A model generated the notes under the pieces. That model was not told where the DNA came from. It did not search any database and saw only the letters and a list, made by a program, of their open reading frames with translations. A DNA stretch of 64,000 nt, taken from the NCBI GenBank assembly GCA_001936135.1, contig CP012821.1, forward strand, positions 682,001 to 746,000. The letters are read 5' to 3'. Of this stretch, positions 1-9,937 are shown piece by piece. Made by a program: the position numbers and the translations under genes. The stretch's first letter is position 1. Each line of letters begins with the position of its first letter. This stretch comes from Saccharomycopsis fibuligera x Saccharomycopsis cf. fibuligera (Eukaryota > Ascomycota > Saccharomycetes > Ascoideales > Saccharomycopsidaceae).

Positions 1-75
1 GCAAGATATGCCTTCCCATACTTTTTAATGTATGATGAATTTGAAGTTCTTTTGTCACTTGAAAGGTATTTCTAA
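1..75 (+). CDS. C-terminal end of an unidentified gene (partial)
   Basis: Frame 1 is open from the left edge for 24 codons and stops at TAA 73-75. The tail is rich in aromatic and acidic residues (ends ...DEFEVLLSLERYF), which looks like coding sequence rather than spacer. It would be convergent with RCL1. The family cannot be told from so little sequence, and a chance open stretch is possible. Confidence 0.35.
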   Translation, partial: ARYAFPYFLMYDEFEVLLSLERYF

Positions 76-668
76 GGCCTTCTTTCATGCTGGTACTATT
101 CATAAAAAAATATGCATTGCTGTTGTTTTATTTGTTTCTCCTTTTTTCTTTGTTGTTTATGTCTAATTCTCTAAGTTGAGTTGTTTTCGTTTTGAGTAAG
201 TAATAAAAAATTACACTTTTTTTCTTGTTTACGTGTTTCTTGAAGCTTCAAAGAGGAAGTTTAAATGTGTTTAGGTAGAAGGTAGGCCTCTTTCCTAGTA
301 AAATTCATTAAAAAGAGAGTTGTTTGTCACCTGTGTTTTCAATATACAATAGTTGGATCTAATACGTTTCTGACATCCCGAGCAAGAATTTAAAAGACAA
401 AAAACAAAAAACAGAAAAGCCAAATGCATGGATTAAACGTACCCAAATGAGAAAACAATTAATATATAAATAAGAGAAAGGAATTAGCAACCACAAAGCT
501 AGCAGTGCAGAACTGAAATGGAAAACAGATAAAAAAAATTCTAGTGCACTATGAACAATAAAAGAAAAAGAGAAACTATAATAACAATGATCAGATGCAT
601 CAATAGAGTAATGAAGGAATGACAAAAATAGAAGTGGTGTAACTAAAAACTTTGCTTTTCTTTGTTTT
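76..668. other. convergent spacer, no gene seen
   Basis: AT-rich 3' flank between the partial gene at the left edge and the end of RCL1. Short open frames on the minus strand run into RCL1 but have low-complexity Phe/Leu/Ser composition and no family resemblance. I see no RNA gene. Confidence 0.5.
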
Positions 669-1778
669 TTATGCAATCTTTTTGTTAGCGTTAGTAAAGC
701 CAATACCTTTGACCATCAACACCAAATGATCATCAACAAAATCACCATCCAAATAATCATCACATGGTTTCAAAAATACTTCAGTACCAAACAATTTCTT
801 CACATCCCTGAGCAAATAAATAAAATTTTCATCAACTTGGCTCTTATGCACAATCAATCTCCCAATATTTTCCTTGCCAATCAACATGAATCCCAAAGCA
901 AAAGCCAACTGGCTTCTACACACCACCCCACTAACGCTCAATTCTTGTAATAATTCATAAGCTGCTTTCTTACCAATATCTTCTGGTGTGTCACCAGCAG
1001 CACCAACTTCTTCGCTAAAGAAACGCCACCCTTTTTTCAGCTCAGCTACCAAAGTGACCCCCCAACCTGGGGATTTCCCCGAGTTCTCCCCACGCCATGC
1101 ATCTGCGACAATATCGGTTTTACAACCGGTGTTACTAAGCACCACTCTAGCAGCATCAACAATTCGGTTCACAATACTGGGACTTACTCTAGTGCTGTAA
1201 GCAACACCTCTAATTGCACTAATTTTAGGCATTTCGAGCGCATGAATAGTAAGTGGCGCAGCAAGCAATTGGTTAATCATTAAATGTGCTTCTGCCCCAC
1301 CTTGAGGAGAAGCACCACGTTTTAAGATATGTAATTCGACATCCTTGACCCCAAATTTGTCCATTATGGGCAAATAACCCCATTTTATTCCTTCAAGACC
1401 AATGGTGCCATGAGGATCAGCATCAATGCCACGAAACACTATGGAGAATTTTTTTTTAGCGAAAGGCCCCAAAAGAAGCATGTATTCAATATAGTATCCA
1501 ATGGCTCTCGCATGGTTGCAGTTGAAAGTTAATGCGCCACCAATAATAAGGCCTGGCCTGTAAATGACGGTGGTACCTGTGTATGAAATTTCAATTGCAC
1601 TGCCATTAGTTACTTGCTCAAGAAGTCTAAGGAAGGAAATTTCGTATTCTCTAAGACCTGGGTTGATGTCATCAGAACGAATTTTTTCTATTTTGATAGC
1701 AGTATGGGAAAGAGTGGCAAGGACAAGCCTAAGACGAAAGTTTCTGTGACTTTGAAATACCACCAACAGCTGTGACAT
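669..1778 (-). CDS. RCL1: RNA 3'-terminal phosphate cyclase-like protein, 18S rRNA processing factor
   Basis: 369 residues, full length for Rcl1. The N-terminal block NFRLRLVLATLSH...IKIEKIRS, followed by NPGLREYE and SYTGTTVIYRPG, is the cyclase-like core shared with RtcA. The C-terminal half carries RGENSGKSPGWG and ends in GIGFTNANKK, both typical of Rcl1. The family lacks cyclase activity in eukaryotes. It acts in the nucleolus with Bms1 in the SSU processome, for cleavage at site A2 of pre-rRNA. The start is ATG 1776-1778, the first in frame. Codon 247 (1038-1040 on the plus strand) is CTG in TLVAE-x-KKGW; as I recall the S. cerevisiae protein has Ser here, which supports CTG=Ser. Divergent from TAF4 across 323 bp. 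Confidence 0.95.
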   Translation of the reverse strand: MSQLLVVFQSHRNFRLRLVLATLSHTAIKIEKIRSDDINPGLREYEISFLRLLEQVTNGSAIEISYTGTTVIYRPGLIIGGALTFNCNHARAIGYYIEYMLLLGPFAKKKFSIVFRGIDADPHGTIGLEGIKWGYLPIMDKFGVKDVELHILKRGASPQGGAEAHLMINQLLAAPLTIHALEMPKISAIRGVAYSTRVSPSIVNRIVDAARVVLSNTGCKTDIVADAWRGENSGKSPGWGVTLVAELKKGWRFFSEEVGAAGDTPEDIGKKAAYELLQELSVSGVVCRSQLAFALGFMLIGKENIGRLIVHKSQVDENFIYLLRDVKKLFGTEVFLKPCDDYLDGDFVDDHLVLMVKGIGFTNANKKIA

Positions 1779-2101
1779 GATTATTCTGTTTGATGATATA
1801 TTTAATATTGAGTTGTATTGATACTCTGTATCTTACACACACACCGACTCTCTCTTCAATCTTATTTGATTCTCATGTTAAAAATTTTTTTTTTTTTTAT
1901 TTTTTTTATTATTTTTTTTTTGGCTGCAGCCGATGCCATTGCCCGGTCTGCGGGGCTCGCAACTTAGAATGTAAAATTAACAAAACAGAAATCGAACAGA
2001 AACAAACTTAAGAGGCAAGATGAAGAGACGATGAAGAGAAGAAGTTGTATATGTAAAAGGGGAGATAAAGAGAAGAGTCTAGATCAAGACATCCATAAAT
2101 T
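1779..2101. promoter_or_regulatory. shared promoter region between RCL1 and TAF4
   Basis: A 323-bp divergent spacer with a long T-rich tract (about 1886-1921), a common nucleosome-depleting element in yeast promoters. No clear TATA box is seen, in keeping with housekeeping genes. The short open frames are low complexity. Confidence 0.5.
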
Positions 2102-3682
2102 ATGAGCTTCAATCCCAATTCTAATCCTGTGGGAAACACAAACAGCAATAATACAACCAGCAGTAGCAGCAATTCGCCCGCCAATATTCAAGTGAAGCGC
2201 GAGTTTTCTGCTGCGGTTGACGAACAAGATTGGAAACGAGCCAAGTTGAATACAGTCAGTAATGCTTCGCCTAATGGTGATAGTAGTAATAACATTAATA
2301 ATAACATTAACACCAGTCTGATAAGCAACAGCCCTGTCATCAGCGGGGCAGCATCATCGACAGATAACACGCCAGTCGCAGGTAATACGAATATTAATAC
2401 TACGACTATTATCAATAACAACAATAACAACAAGGCAAATAATAGCACAAATAATAATGACGCGAATGCCGGTAATGCTAATACCAATGTTACTATTACC
2501 AGTAGGCCTGTGTCGTCCCCAACAGTTCAAACGCCTCAAGCAAACTCTAAGAGTCCTGCTAAAGCAAGTAGTAGCAATGTAGGCATAGTGTTGCCACCTA
2601 CAGGCAAACCAACAGTCAAGACTGAACCTAAAGACGAAAAAGTAAAAGGAAATGACAACAAAGAGAAAGTTTCCAAGGATAAAGAAAAAGGAAAAGATAA
2701 GGATAAAGTTGATAAAAAAAGTGGTAGTTCAAGTAAGAAGGAGAAAGATGATGGAGCTCCATTATCGCCAGCAGATCCAGACAAAATGGCGGATGCACTT
2801 TATGGCACTGGGGTGGAACTAAAAGAAGAGGAAGCATTACTTCATAAACAGTCGGAAAAACATCGCAACAAGTTACTTGGTACTGGCGGAGGCTCTGGCT
2901 CCGGTAGTGGAAGTGGCAATGCTGGAAGTGGTACCGGCGGAGCTAGTGGTACCGGTGGAATTGGTAATCAAGCTAAAGATGGCAGTAATGACAAAAACAA
3001 ACGAGTAGAAACATTAATGGCTCCATTAATTGTTCGTTCGCAAGTCTTTGGTTACGCTAAACAGCAAGCTAATGCTCATGGCTTAAAAATTCCTCAAGGT
3101 CAGGAGAAAGAATTCGCTGATTTCTTATCAGTGGCGTGTGAGGAAATGCTTTCGCCAATCCTCAATGATATGGTGATGTACTCAAGACACAGACGCAGAA
3201 CCATTAAGAGCAGCAACTCTACAAGAAGTGAGATTTCTAAAGCACTCAGGGACCAGGCAGTTAAACAAAAAGAACTTGAAGAAAAACGACTCAATAAAAA
3301 GATCCAATTAGGCATTGAAGTGGCAGATGGCAAAAACAAGCCAAAGGCAGAAGAATTGTCCCATCGTGCTGCTAATGCCACTGCAGCAATGATGACTTCT
3401 GGACGTACCAAAACCTATAGTTGGATGACTGGGGGTGGCGGCGCAGGCGGTGGTGGATCCTCAAGTCTTGGTAGCGGGTTTTCATCGTCAATGTCTGGAT
3501 CGTCATCACTAGCAGGCTCTCGAGGCTCAGATAAGGACAGTAAAGGGGTGAGATATAGAGAAGCTAGACAAGAGGAGGTGTTTTCTGTGCGGGATTTTGT
3601 CAAGGCATTGGAAAATCGTCGCCGTGGTGCGGATAAAACGTTGGTAAAGAGTTATGCAAAATTGAAAGATATGTACAGGTGA
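2102..3682 (+). CDS. TAF4: TFIID subunit TAF4
   Basis: 526 residues, longer than S. cerevisiae Taf4 (388). The first 200 residues are Asn/Ser/Thr-rich low complexity, followed by a Lys/Asp/Glu-rich charged stretch. The histone-fold start DPDKMADALYGTGVELKEEE lies near residues 226-245. The conserved C-terminal domain begins near residue 302 (ETLMAPLIVRSQVFGYAKQQ) and continues through MLSPILNDM and a basic helical segment, ending KSYAKLKDMYR. Taf4 pairs with Taf12 through the histone fold and is a core scaffold of TFIID in the nucleus. Two Gly/Ser-rich linkers (near residues 260-290 and 445-480) break up the conserved parts. The N-terminal repeats may vary in length between strains. Confidence 0.9.
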   Translation: MSFNPNSNPVGNTNSNNTTSSSSNSPANIQVKREFSAAVDEQDWKRAKLNTVSNASPNGDSSNNINNNINTSLISNSPVISGAASSTDNTPVAGNTNINTTTIINNNNNNKANNSTNNNDANAGNANTNVTITSRPVSSPTVQTPQANSKSPAKASSSNVGIVLPPTGKPTVKTEPKDEKVKGNDNKEKVSKDKEKGKDKDKVDKKSGSSSKKEKDDGAPLSPADPDKMADALYGTGVELKEEEALLHKQSEKHRNKLLGTGGGSGSGSGSGNAGSGTGGASGTGGIGNQAKDGSNDKNKRVETLMAPLIVRSQVFGYAKQQANAHGLKIPQGQEKEFADFLSVACEEMLSPILNDMVMYSRHRRRTIKSSNSTRSEISKALRDQAVKQKELEEKRLNKKIQLGIEVADGKNKPKAEELSHRAANATAAMMTSGRTKTYSWMTGGGGAGGGGSSSLGSGFSSSMSGSSSLAGSRGSDKDSKGVRYREARQEEVFSVRDFVKALENRRRGADKTLVKSYAKLKDMYR

Positions 3683-3991
3683 TGAGGGGTGAGCTGTCAA
3701 GATGTGTACTAATAGTGTTTATGTGATGTTAATCTACTGATAAACAGAGGTGAAATTTAGCGTAGATGAGTCGTAAATAGTGGACATGTTGACGGGGTTC
3801 CCAGTGTGAGTGCGTTGACTATGAGGGGGTGCAAAAGTGGTCACATGGGCTCATCGCGTGCTCGGCAATCGCCCAGATATTTTACATATGAAGCAGTGAT
3901 ATCTACAATTCTGGACCATGATATTCTGAACTACTACTACTCAGTAGCAGCAGCAGTAGTAGTACTTTTCCAAGCACATATAGCTTTGATC
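3683..3991. promoter_or_regulatory. TAF4 3' end and J-protein 5' region
   Basis: 309 bp. The open frame of the downstream gene extends upstream to 3806, with an in-frame ATG at 3821, but the intervening sequence does not read like a presequence. I therefore treat this as the 3' UTR of TAF4 and the promoter and leader of the J-protein. No TATA box stands out. Confidence 0.4.
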
Positions 3992-4975
3992 ATGCCAATT
4001 ACATATATAACATCAGTAGCAGTACGGCCGTTAGCAAGTTACACAGTTAAGCAACATTCCCAATCTTTTCATACCTCCGCCATCCTTAGCAATAAGAGCA
4101 ACTCCACTTCAAATAATACCAGCAATGCTAGCCAACCATCACCACCACCGCTCAGATTCCCAAAGAATGCTGACCAATTCACTCATTATCAAATCCTTGG
4201 TGTATCTCCAGCAGCGACCCATCGTGACATCAAGCGTAAATTCAAACAGCTTTCTAAATTATACCATCCTGATATAGTTAACAGCAATCCAAAATACGAG
4301 CAACTCAGCGAGCAGGACAAGAGGACTAATTCTGAAGGATATATCAGATTAGTGCAAAGTTATGAAGTACTATCTGACAGCAAACGACGTACTAATTATG
4401 ATCTTTCAATCAAACGATCTGGTGGTAGCCCTGGTGGTGCTCATCCTTTCGGATCACCAATGACGAGGAACAGTGAAGCCAGATCAAAATATTATGGTGA
4501 TGCACAATATTACAGTCGAGCAGGTGGTAATGGCACCACTAGTGGAGGCAGATGGTCAAATCACGCTTACCAATCTCCTAGTGGGTTGAATTTCTCGCGA
4601 GGCCGAGTACACTATGGGGCTCAATATCAAAGTAACGTTAATTCAGTATTTCATGGTCGCCCTAACGGTAAAGGTAAAGACGATGTGCCGCATTTTGATT
4701 ATGACAAACATTTAAATATGCAACTCCGAATGGAAGAACGATTGTTGAATAAGAAGATGAAGGATATGGTGCAGGTGCTTGATGAACCAGATATGAATGG
4801 GTTGTTTAGTGGAGATCGCAGATTTCAAAATATTTATAGGCTCAGGCAACAGCAGCAACAACAACAACAGCAACAACAACAACAACAGCAACAACAACAA
4901 CAACAGCAACAACAACAACAACAGCAACAACAGCGGCATAGAAAAAAAAATGAGGATAACGATTATGATAGCTAG
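3992..4975 (+). CDS. mitochondrial J-domain (DnaJ/Hsp40) co-chaperone, JID1-like
   Basis: 327 residues from ATG 3992. That start yields a typical mitochondrial presequence (MPITYITSVAVRPLASYTVK, then FHTSAIL), whereas the upstream in-frame ATG at 3821 adds about 57 unconvincing residues. The J domain covers residues 57-140 (HYQILGVSPAATHRDIKRKF ... YEVLSDSKRRTNYDLS), with the HPD motif that triggers Hsp70 ATPase at residues 92-94. There is no Gly/Phe zinc-finger region, so it is a class III J-protein. A basic, aromatic C-terminal half ends in about 29 consecutive Gln and then RHRKK. The resemblance to yeast Jid1 rests on the presequence plus a lone J domain, so the orthology is inferred. Confidence 0.8.
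   Translation: MPITYITSVAVRPLASYTVKQHSQSFHTSAILSNKSNSTSNNTSNASQPSPPPLRFPKNADQFTHYQILGVSPAATHRDIKRKFKQLSKLYHPDIVNSNPKYEQLSEQDKRTNSEGYIRLVQSYEVLSDSKRRTNYDLSIKRSGGSPGGAHPFGSPMTRNSEARSKYYGDAQYYSRAGGNGTTSGGRWSNHAYQSPSGLNFSRGRVHYGAQYQSNVNSVFHGRPNGKGKDDVPHFDYDKHLNMQLRMEERLLNKKMKDMVQVLDEPDMNGLFSGDRRFQNIYRLRQQQQQQQQQQQQQQQQQQQQQQQQQQQQQRHRKKNEDNDYDS
4847..4933 (+). repeat. CAA/CAG microsatellite encoding about 29 glutamines
   Basis: An interrupted CAA/CAG trinucleotide run in frame near the end of the J-protein gene. The mix of CAA and CAG slows slippage but length polymorphism is likely. Confidence 0.95.
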
Positions 4976-6478
4976 CAGTAAGGTAATTCCGATGTGGACT
5001 GAGAGAAAAGTGCTGACAAATGTTTTGGATGACGACAGGGTTTCCTTAGCTCTTTTGTTAATTTTTCACGATGAGCTGTCTCAAGTCATCTATTTACTTT
5101 TAATATTCTACTCTTTTTTTTTATTTTTTGATTCTTATTTATCTTGCATGTTTTTCTTTATTCGCATTCATGATTTACTTTATATTCAGTTGCTTTTAAA
5201 TCGTTATAATGAATAGCTTTTCATTGAATCGCATAAAATACTATCAATATTCTGTGAAATAAATGCATGCTTTTAGTAGTATGTGCATTTTGGAAAGTGC
5301 AATAGACTTTTAATCCACCCCGAGGATGTGTAAACAGTAATTGCACAAACTCTACTCTTGTACTTATAAACGCTACCTTTTACTATGCCTTGAAGCAGTG
5401 AACAACTGCAGTGGCAAGCTTCATTTTCAAGTCAGCGACTACAGGCAGTTAGTATCAAAAAAAGGGCATTTCATTCGTATTATTAGACATTGGAGGGAAA
5501 CAAAAAGACATTTTTAAAACATGTACCACAGTTTAGGTAAAGAAAAAGAAAAGAAAAAATTATTGACGGTAAAGGAAATTAGAGTAAGCAACAAAATTAG
5601 ACAACACAAGAAGAAAAAAAGTTGATAATTAGGATATTTGAAAATTGAAATATCAAATTATAAATGCAGAACAAAAGACACTGGAAGAAACGAAACACCA
5701 TCCATGGTGTAAAAAAGAAGGAAAGAGAAAGGATGAAAGTTCGGAAAGTCTATAAATGTGATACTATCATAGTCGCTGAATACTATATAGCGGATAAAAT
5801 TCGATATGAATGCTTTCTATTATTATTATTATTATTATTATCATATGAATCTTTATGGTTTGTATTTTTTGTTTTTTAATATTATTATTTTCTATCCTCT
5901 TTTTTTTTTTTAAGGTAAATCAGTACTTTTTTATTCCAATGACAAGTGCAAATGACGACAATGAGATGAAAAATCCAAACGATAAATAGAAAATGGCGTA
6001 AAATACTTTATTTTTTCTGAAAAAAGAAATACAAGTAAAAATGTGATGACGAAGACAATGAAATGAAATGAACGCAAGAAAGGTTTGAACAAACAGTAAC
6101 ACTATAAGTCAATCCTGTTTGACTATTGATTAGCACCACTAACTAATAATCAATTTGATCAATTATTGATAATATCAACACGTTGTGATAGATAAATGGG
6201 CATAATGAAAACAATCAGTAAAGCTAACGCAGCAGCCACATTAGGAAATTCAGCGAAATATCTCAGTTGGCTTCTCTAGGGAGTCAACAAAGCCGCTGTC
6301 ATAATCGCCGACCAATGAAAGAAAATCTCAAATCTTCAAAATTACGACCCTCGTTTTGATTAAGTGATGCAAATACACAAGATGGGTAAGCTGAAAAGGT
6401 CTTATGCCATAGAATAATGGAAAGAGAACCACGAATCATAAGGTCAACAATCGATAAAGCCTCAAAGCAAAAACACAC
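4976..6478. other. 1.5-kb convergent spacer, no gene seen
   Basis: Lies between the tails of the J-protein gene and the NRM1-like gene. It is AT-rich and contains a (TAT)8 microsatellite at 5818-5841 and several A/T runs. The open frames of 60-75 codons are compositionally biased and unrecognised. I see no tRNA-like cloverleaf or B box. Confidence 0.5.
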
Positions 6479-8011
6479 TCACTGCTGGTGCTGCTGATAT
6501 TGTGCTTCCTTTACCGCTGCCACTTCAGCTGCTCTTTTGAGCGATGCTTGGATGCTTTTCTTTACTGCACCTGGACTGTGTTGAATTAATTGCTTTTTCT
6601 CAACATTAGCGCAGTTATCGATAATTATCGGGGCGCTATTAATATTGGCGGTTGTATTGGCATCGGAATTGATACTAGCATTGGCGTTAACATTAGCGGA
6701 GGCAGATTTAGATAATCGCTGAATGGCAAGCGACACATTAGCCTGGTTTTTCTTATCTATACTACTACGGTAATTGCTTTGATAGCTATAGTTGGAATCT
6801 TTGGAGACTTTATTTTGCTTAAGTCCAGGCACCATTTGCTTCAGAAGTGAAGGGAGGTTCACTGAACGGGAATTGTCGGTGCTGCTGTTGATATTGCTAT
6901 TTTTATTCCAAAGACTAAGTGTTGACGCTGATTGACTTCTCTTGTTAGCATAATTGAGTCTCTTTTGATTATGGTAATGAGAAGCAGCGTAACTTTTACA
7001 TGGTGACTCAGCCAGCACCGTTGAAGCATGATGATTTTGCTGTTGCTCAGATTGTGCAAACAAGTTCAACTTCTTACTGAGTTTTTGTTTTTTAGACTCG
7101 GAAAAGTCAGACAAAGTAGGCAATTCAGCAAACATATTATGATAATTGCTATGATGTTTGATACACTTGTTCTCTATAAGTGGGGTGCTGGCTTCAAGTA
7201 ATGGGATATCATTGCGTTGTTGTTGATAGTGGTGGCTATAGTCATCGTTAACATTAGCAGCAATTTCTTGCAGAAGTGGGAAACTATTAGCATTAAAATT
7301 GGCATTGGTTTTGTAATGTGGATATATTTGAGGCACCGTTGCGTTTCTTCTGTGAGTATTAACATTAGTGTTCATGTTCTCAGTATAAGAGATATTATTA
7401 ACAAAAACGGCATTTCCATTAACATCAATACTACTGTTGAAAACAGCAGCAGTGGAAGTGTCGTCCGAAGGAGACGAAGCCGCAGAAAGGGAAGATATTG
7501 CGGAAGTATTGAAAGTATCCGGGGAAACGCGATCTTTAAGGCCCGCTGCGTTGCCCGCAGGGGCGGTATGAGCCGCGCTAGTCACGACGAGGCTGTTGCC
7601 GCTATTGATGGTACCAGCGCTGTCATTCGTTCTGGTTCTTGGTTCTGCAGTTGTGGTGGCTATGGTAGTATTGATATTCAGGAGAGAGGAAATTGGGAAT
7701 TTCATGGATGCTGATGATGTATTGGCCTTGTAACTAGACGCAGATGCAGAAATGGTGGTGGTTGGAATACCAATGTTGATAGAGTCTGAGCTTTTGCTAA
7801 GAGACGACAATGAAGATGAGCCAGAGGAGCCAGAGGAGGATGAAGGAGGGGGAGTAGCAGCAAGCCTATTCAACGGTAACTCGGTCTGGTTGGTCTTCAA
7901 CTTGTAATATGCTAACTGCAATCTCATCTTCAACTTTTGAGCATGGCTGCCTGTTATGGTGCTACTGCCAAGCGATGGTTTAATTTCAATCGGAGGTTGT
8001 AATTGGTTCAT
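6479..8011 (-). CDS. NRM1/WHI5-type G1/S transcriptional co-repressor
   Basis: 510 residues. The only conserved piece is at residues 25-50: AQKLKMRLQLAYYKLKTNQ followed by ELPLNRL. This is the GTB (G1/S transcription factor binding) motif of the Whi5/Nrm1/Srl3 family, which docks on SBF/MBF through Swi6. The rest is Ser/Asn/Ala-rich and looks disordered, with a basic C-terminal segment (VKKSIQASLKRAAEVAAVKE). Whi5 restrains Start and Nrm1 turns MBF genes off after S phase; Candida albicans has a protein in this class that may do either job, so I give no symbol. ATG 8009-8011 is the first in frame. Upstream lies a 5.3-kb spacer with ACGCG (MCB-like) elements, fitting MBF autoregulation known for Nrm1. 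Confidence 0.78.
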   Translation of the reverse strand: MNQLQPPIEIKPSLGSSTITGSHAQKLKMRLQLAYYKLKTNQTELPLNRLAATPPPSSSSGSSGSSSLSSLSKSSDSINIGIPTTTISASASSYKANTSSASMKFPISSLLNINTTIATTTAEPRTRTNDSAGTINSGNSLVVTSAAHTAPAGNAAGLKDRVSPDTFNTSAISSLSAASSPSDDTSTAAVFNSSIDVNGNAVFVNNISYTENMNTNVNTHRRNATVPQIYPHYKTNANFNANSFPLLQEIAANVNDDYSHHYQQQRNDIPLLEASTPLIENKCIKHHSNYHNMFAELPTLSDFSESKKQKLSKKLNLFAQSEQQQNHHASTVLAESPCKSYAASHYHNQKRLNYANKRSQSASTLSLWNKNSNINSSTDNSRSVNLPSLLKQMVPGLKQNKVSKDSNYSYQSNYRSSIDKKNQANVSLAIQRLSKSASANVNANASINSDANTTANINSAPIIIDNCANVEKKQLIQHSPGAVKKSIQASLKRAAEVAAVKEAQYQQHQQ

Positions 8012-8698
8012 TTGTGGTATATATCGAACGATGTTGGCGATTGGGTGTGAGATATATCGGCTTCAACTTAAGGTGACAAGTTCGTCAGTTACGTGAGCTC
8101 AGGGACCTTCACTTTTGCTGTGTTTACCTCCAGGTATTTGGTTGAATTGTATTATATTCACAATTTGTGATTGATTGGTGATACGTTTTGTGTGTAAATA
8201 ACGATAATAGACACTGTATAGAGAATTTAAAAATGCAAAAAATGTGAAAATGCAAAAACAGCGGTGCAATAAACTAATTAAACAGAAATGAAAAAACGCA
8301 AACCAGAGTATATGCTAGCTTTGATAGATTATTGAATGATCAAAAAATTGAAAGAATAAATCAAGTGAAGAAAGGTAAACAATACCTCGAAACTTATGGG
8401 TATCCAAAGAAGATAAAGAAGAGCCAACGGACCAAAAGGAAAGGAGCAAAAAAAATTGGAACGAAGTGTTAGTAAATATAATTAAAAAAGAAAATAACGA
8501 GTATTAATATTAGCAGCACCAAGTCTCCCGAGAGAGCGCACTACGCATCTTGCTGCGCTCGACGCTGATATTTTTTATTATGGCTTATTTAAACTTTCTC
8601 TGACTACTGCCTTTTGCTGCAGTATTTCAAAGTATCCGCAGTTTTTAGTTGCCGTTTAGTACGCAGTAGTGCATCTTCTAAAGAGCATTTGGCGCTGC

Positions 8699-8705
8699 TT
8701 CGCGT
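8699..8705 (-). promoter_or_regulatory. MCB-like site upstream of the NRM1-like gene
   Basis: TTCGCGT on the plus strand reads ACGCGAA on the minus strand, the ACGCG core bound by MBF/SBF. It lies about 690 bp upstream of the NRM1-like start. A second CGCGAA-type core lies within 12 bp. The site is a sequence match only. Confidence 0.3.
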
Positions 8706-8764
8706 AGACATTCGCGCTGCTCCACGTCAAGAAGCATATACTAAACGTACCGGAGCGCACTACT

Positions 8765-8801
8765 GCACCGAGGGGCACCGAGGCACGTCAGGGCACGTCA
8801 G
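8765..8801. repeat. two adjacent short tandem duplications
   Basis: A 10-bp unit starting GCACCGAGG occurs twice (8765-8783), followed directly by GGCACGTCAG twice (8782-8801). This is a local slippage or duplication product in the GC-rich patch. Confidence 0.85.
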
Positions 8802-9428
8802 CGGAAGAACGCCCCCAGCTAGCTGTAGCTGTAGGGCCCATTTTTAATACGGAGATTGTCCTCGATTATGACTTCAAAATTTTGCAAATTTTGCAAATTT
8901 GGGAGGGCAATGCATTTGATATCTCGCCTATTGCAGACATCTTGATGGCCCAAAATAGCGAGTTAGGGAACGAAGGAAGGGGAGTGTGCGGTTACTGGTG
9001 TGGTACGATACATGCCATACTGGCTCTCATATAGCAGACTGATACGGTAGGTCTTTCTTGCAAATAAGCAAGCACTTCATGTTTTAGATGTAATGTTGTA
9101 GTCTAGGAGGCTGGCTATACATTCGGGTGCTTGTCAGTTTGGTAGATTTGGCTAGGCAGGAGCACCTAAATTTGTTTGAAGTTCTTGTAGAGTCATGACA
9201 AAGCGGATGGTGTTCACTTCTGATGACTGTTTTTCAATCTGTTACAAAGGTTTTAACATAAGATAATAAGAAAAAAAACGTTGAACAATTTGGTATGTTT
9301 GGCCAACGTCCTATACCATTTTGGCTGGCTTAGTTTCCTCATTAGGTTATTTTTTGTACCTACTTACCTACCCTTTGGGCAATTTTTGTTAATTTTTTGT
9401 TTTTGTTTTTGTTTTCTCTTTCAGCCCA

Positions 9429-9440
9429 ACGCGTACGCGA
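9429..9440. promoter_or_regulatory. double MCB element (ACGCGTACGCGA)
   Basis: Two abutting ACGCG cores, the MBF recognition sequence, about 1.4 kb upstream of the NRM1-like gene. Nrm1 is itself an MBF target in S. cerevisiae, so the placement is suggestive, though the distance is long for yeast. Confidence 0.35.
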
Positions 9441-9472
9441 CCGGGCCGATTGTGCCAATTACTGGTTATTAT

Positions 9473-9937
9473 ATGCATCGCGAGGGTTCAATCGCGATCG
9501 ATCGCGATGAGTGTTTCATCCCAGATGAGGAGCAGGCAACTATTGCAATGCAGATCTCTAGAGGCTATCTCATATCATATATTGTGGCGTTAACAAAGAA
9601 CTCTCATTATAATGGCCATCAAGCTGACAATCTACCTTATAACATATCAAAGTTAAGACACTTTCTAGCGGAAGCCTATGTCTACAGTAAAGTTAAACAT
9701 TCGTTTTGGTGGCAATACATATACTGTATTATTAATGTCACTGTCACAGCCCCTGAAGCACATTCTGTGCTGTCTGACCAACATCATTACCACCATTCAA
9801 AAATAGTGTGTAATCAAAGGCAACCTTTTCAGTATGGGGCTCCTGGAAATAAAACAATTCACATTTGCTTGATTACCAAACAGACAATTGTCCATAAGCG
9901 TCCAGCATCCAGAATTCAGAATACAGCCTCGCGATAG
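9473..9937 (+). CDS. hypothetical open reading frame (doubtful)
   Basis: 154 codons from the first ATG; the frame is open further upstream to 9281 but without an ATG. No signal peptide, membrane span or family motif is seen, and composition is unremarkable (His/Tyr/Gln-rich). A T-rich stretch ending in CAG at 9422-9424 resembles a 3' splice site, but no upstream exon was found. It may be a chance frame; it is listed because it is the longest one in the spacer. Confidence 0.2.
   Translation: MHREGSIAIDRDECFIPDEEQATIAMQISRGYLISYIVALTKNSHYNGHQADNLPYNISKLRHFLAEAYVYSKVKHSFWWQYIYCIINVTVTAPEAHSVLSDQHHYHHSKIVCNQRQPFQYGAPGNKTIHICLITKQTIVHKRPASRIQNTASR

Noticed and set aside
359-703. 114-codon minus-strand frame overlapping the RCL1 end
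   Set aside because: Low-complexity Phe/Leu/Ser composition, overlaps a certain gene, no motif.
3806-3991. Upstream extension of the J-protein frame
   Set aside because: Begins with GTG (ATG only at 3821), and the extension hides the clean mitochondrial presequence that starts at 3992.
4712-5216. Poly-Leu and poly-Asn frames over the CAA/CAG repeat
   Set aside because: Other-frame translations of the polyglutamine microsatellite.
9475-9510. Possible tRNA T-arm around GGGTTCAATCG
   Set aside because: Flanking bases do not pair as a 5-bp stem; the sequence belongs to the palindrome region.
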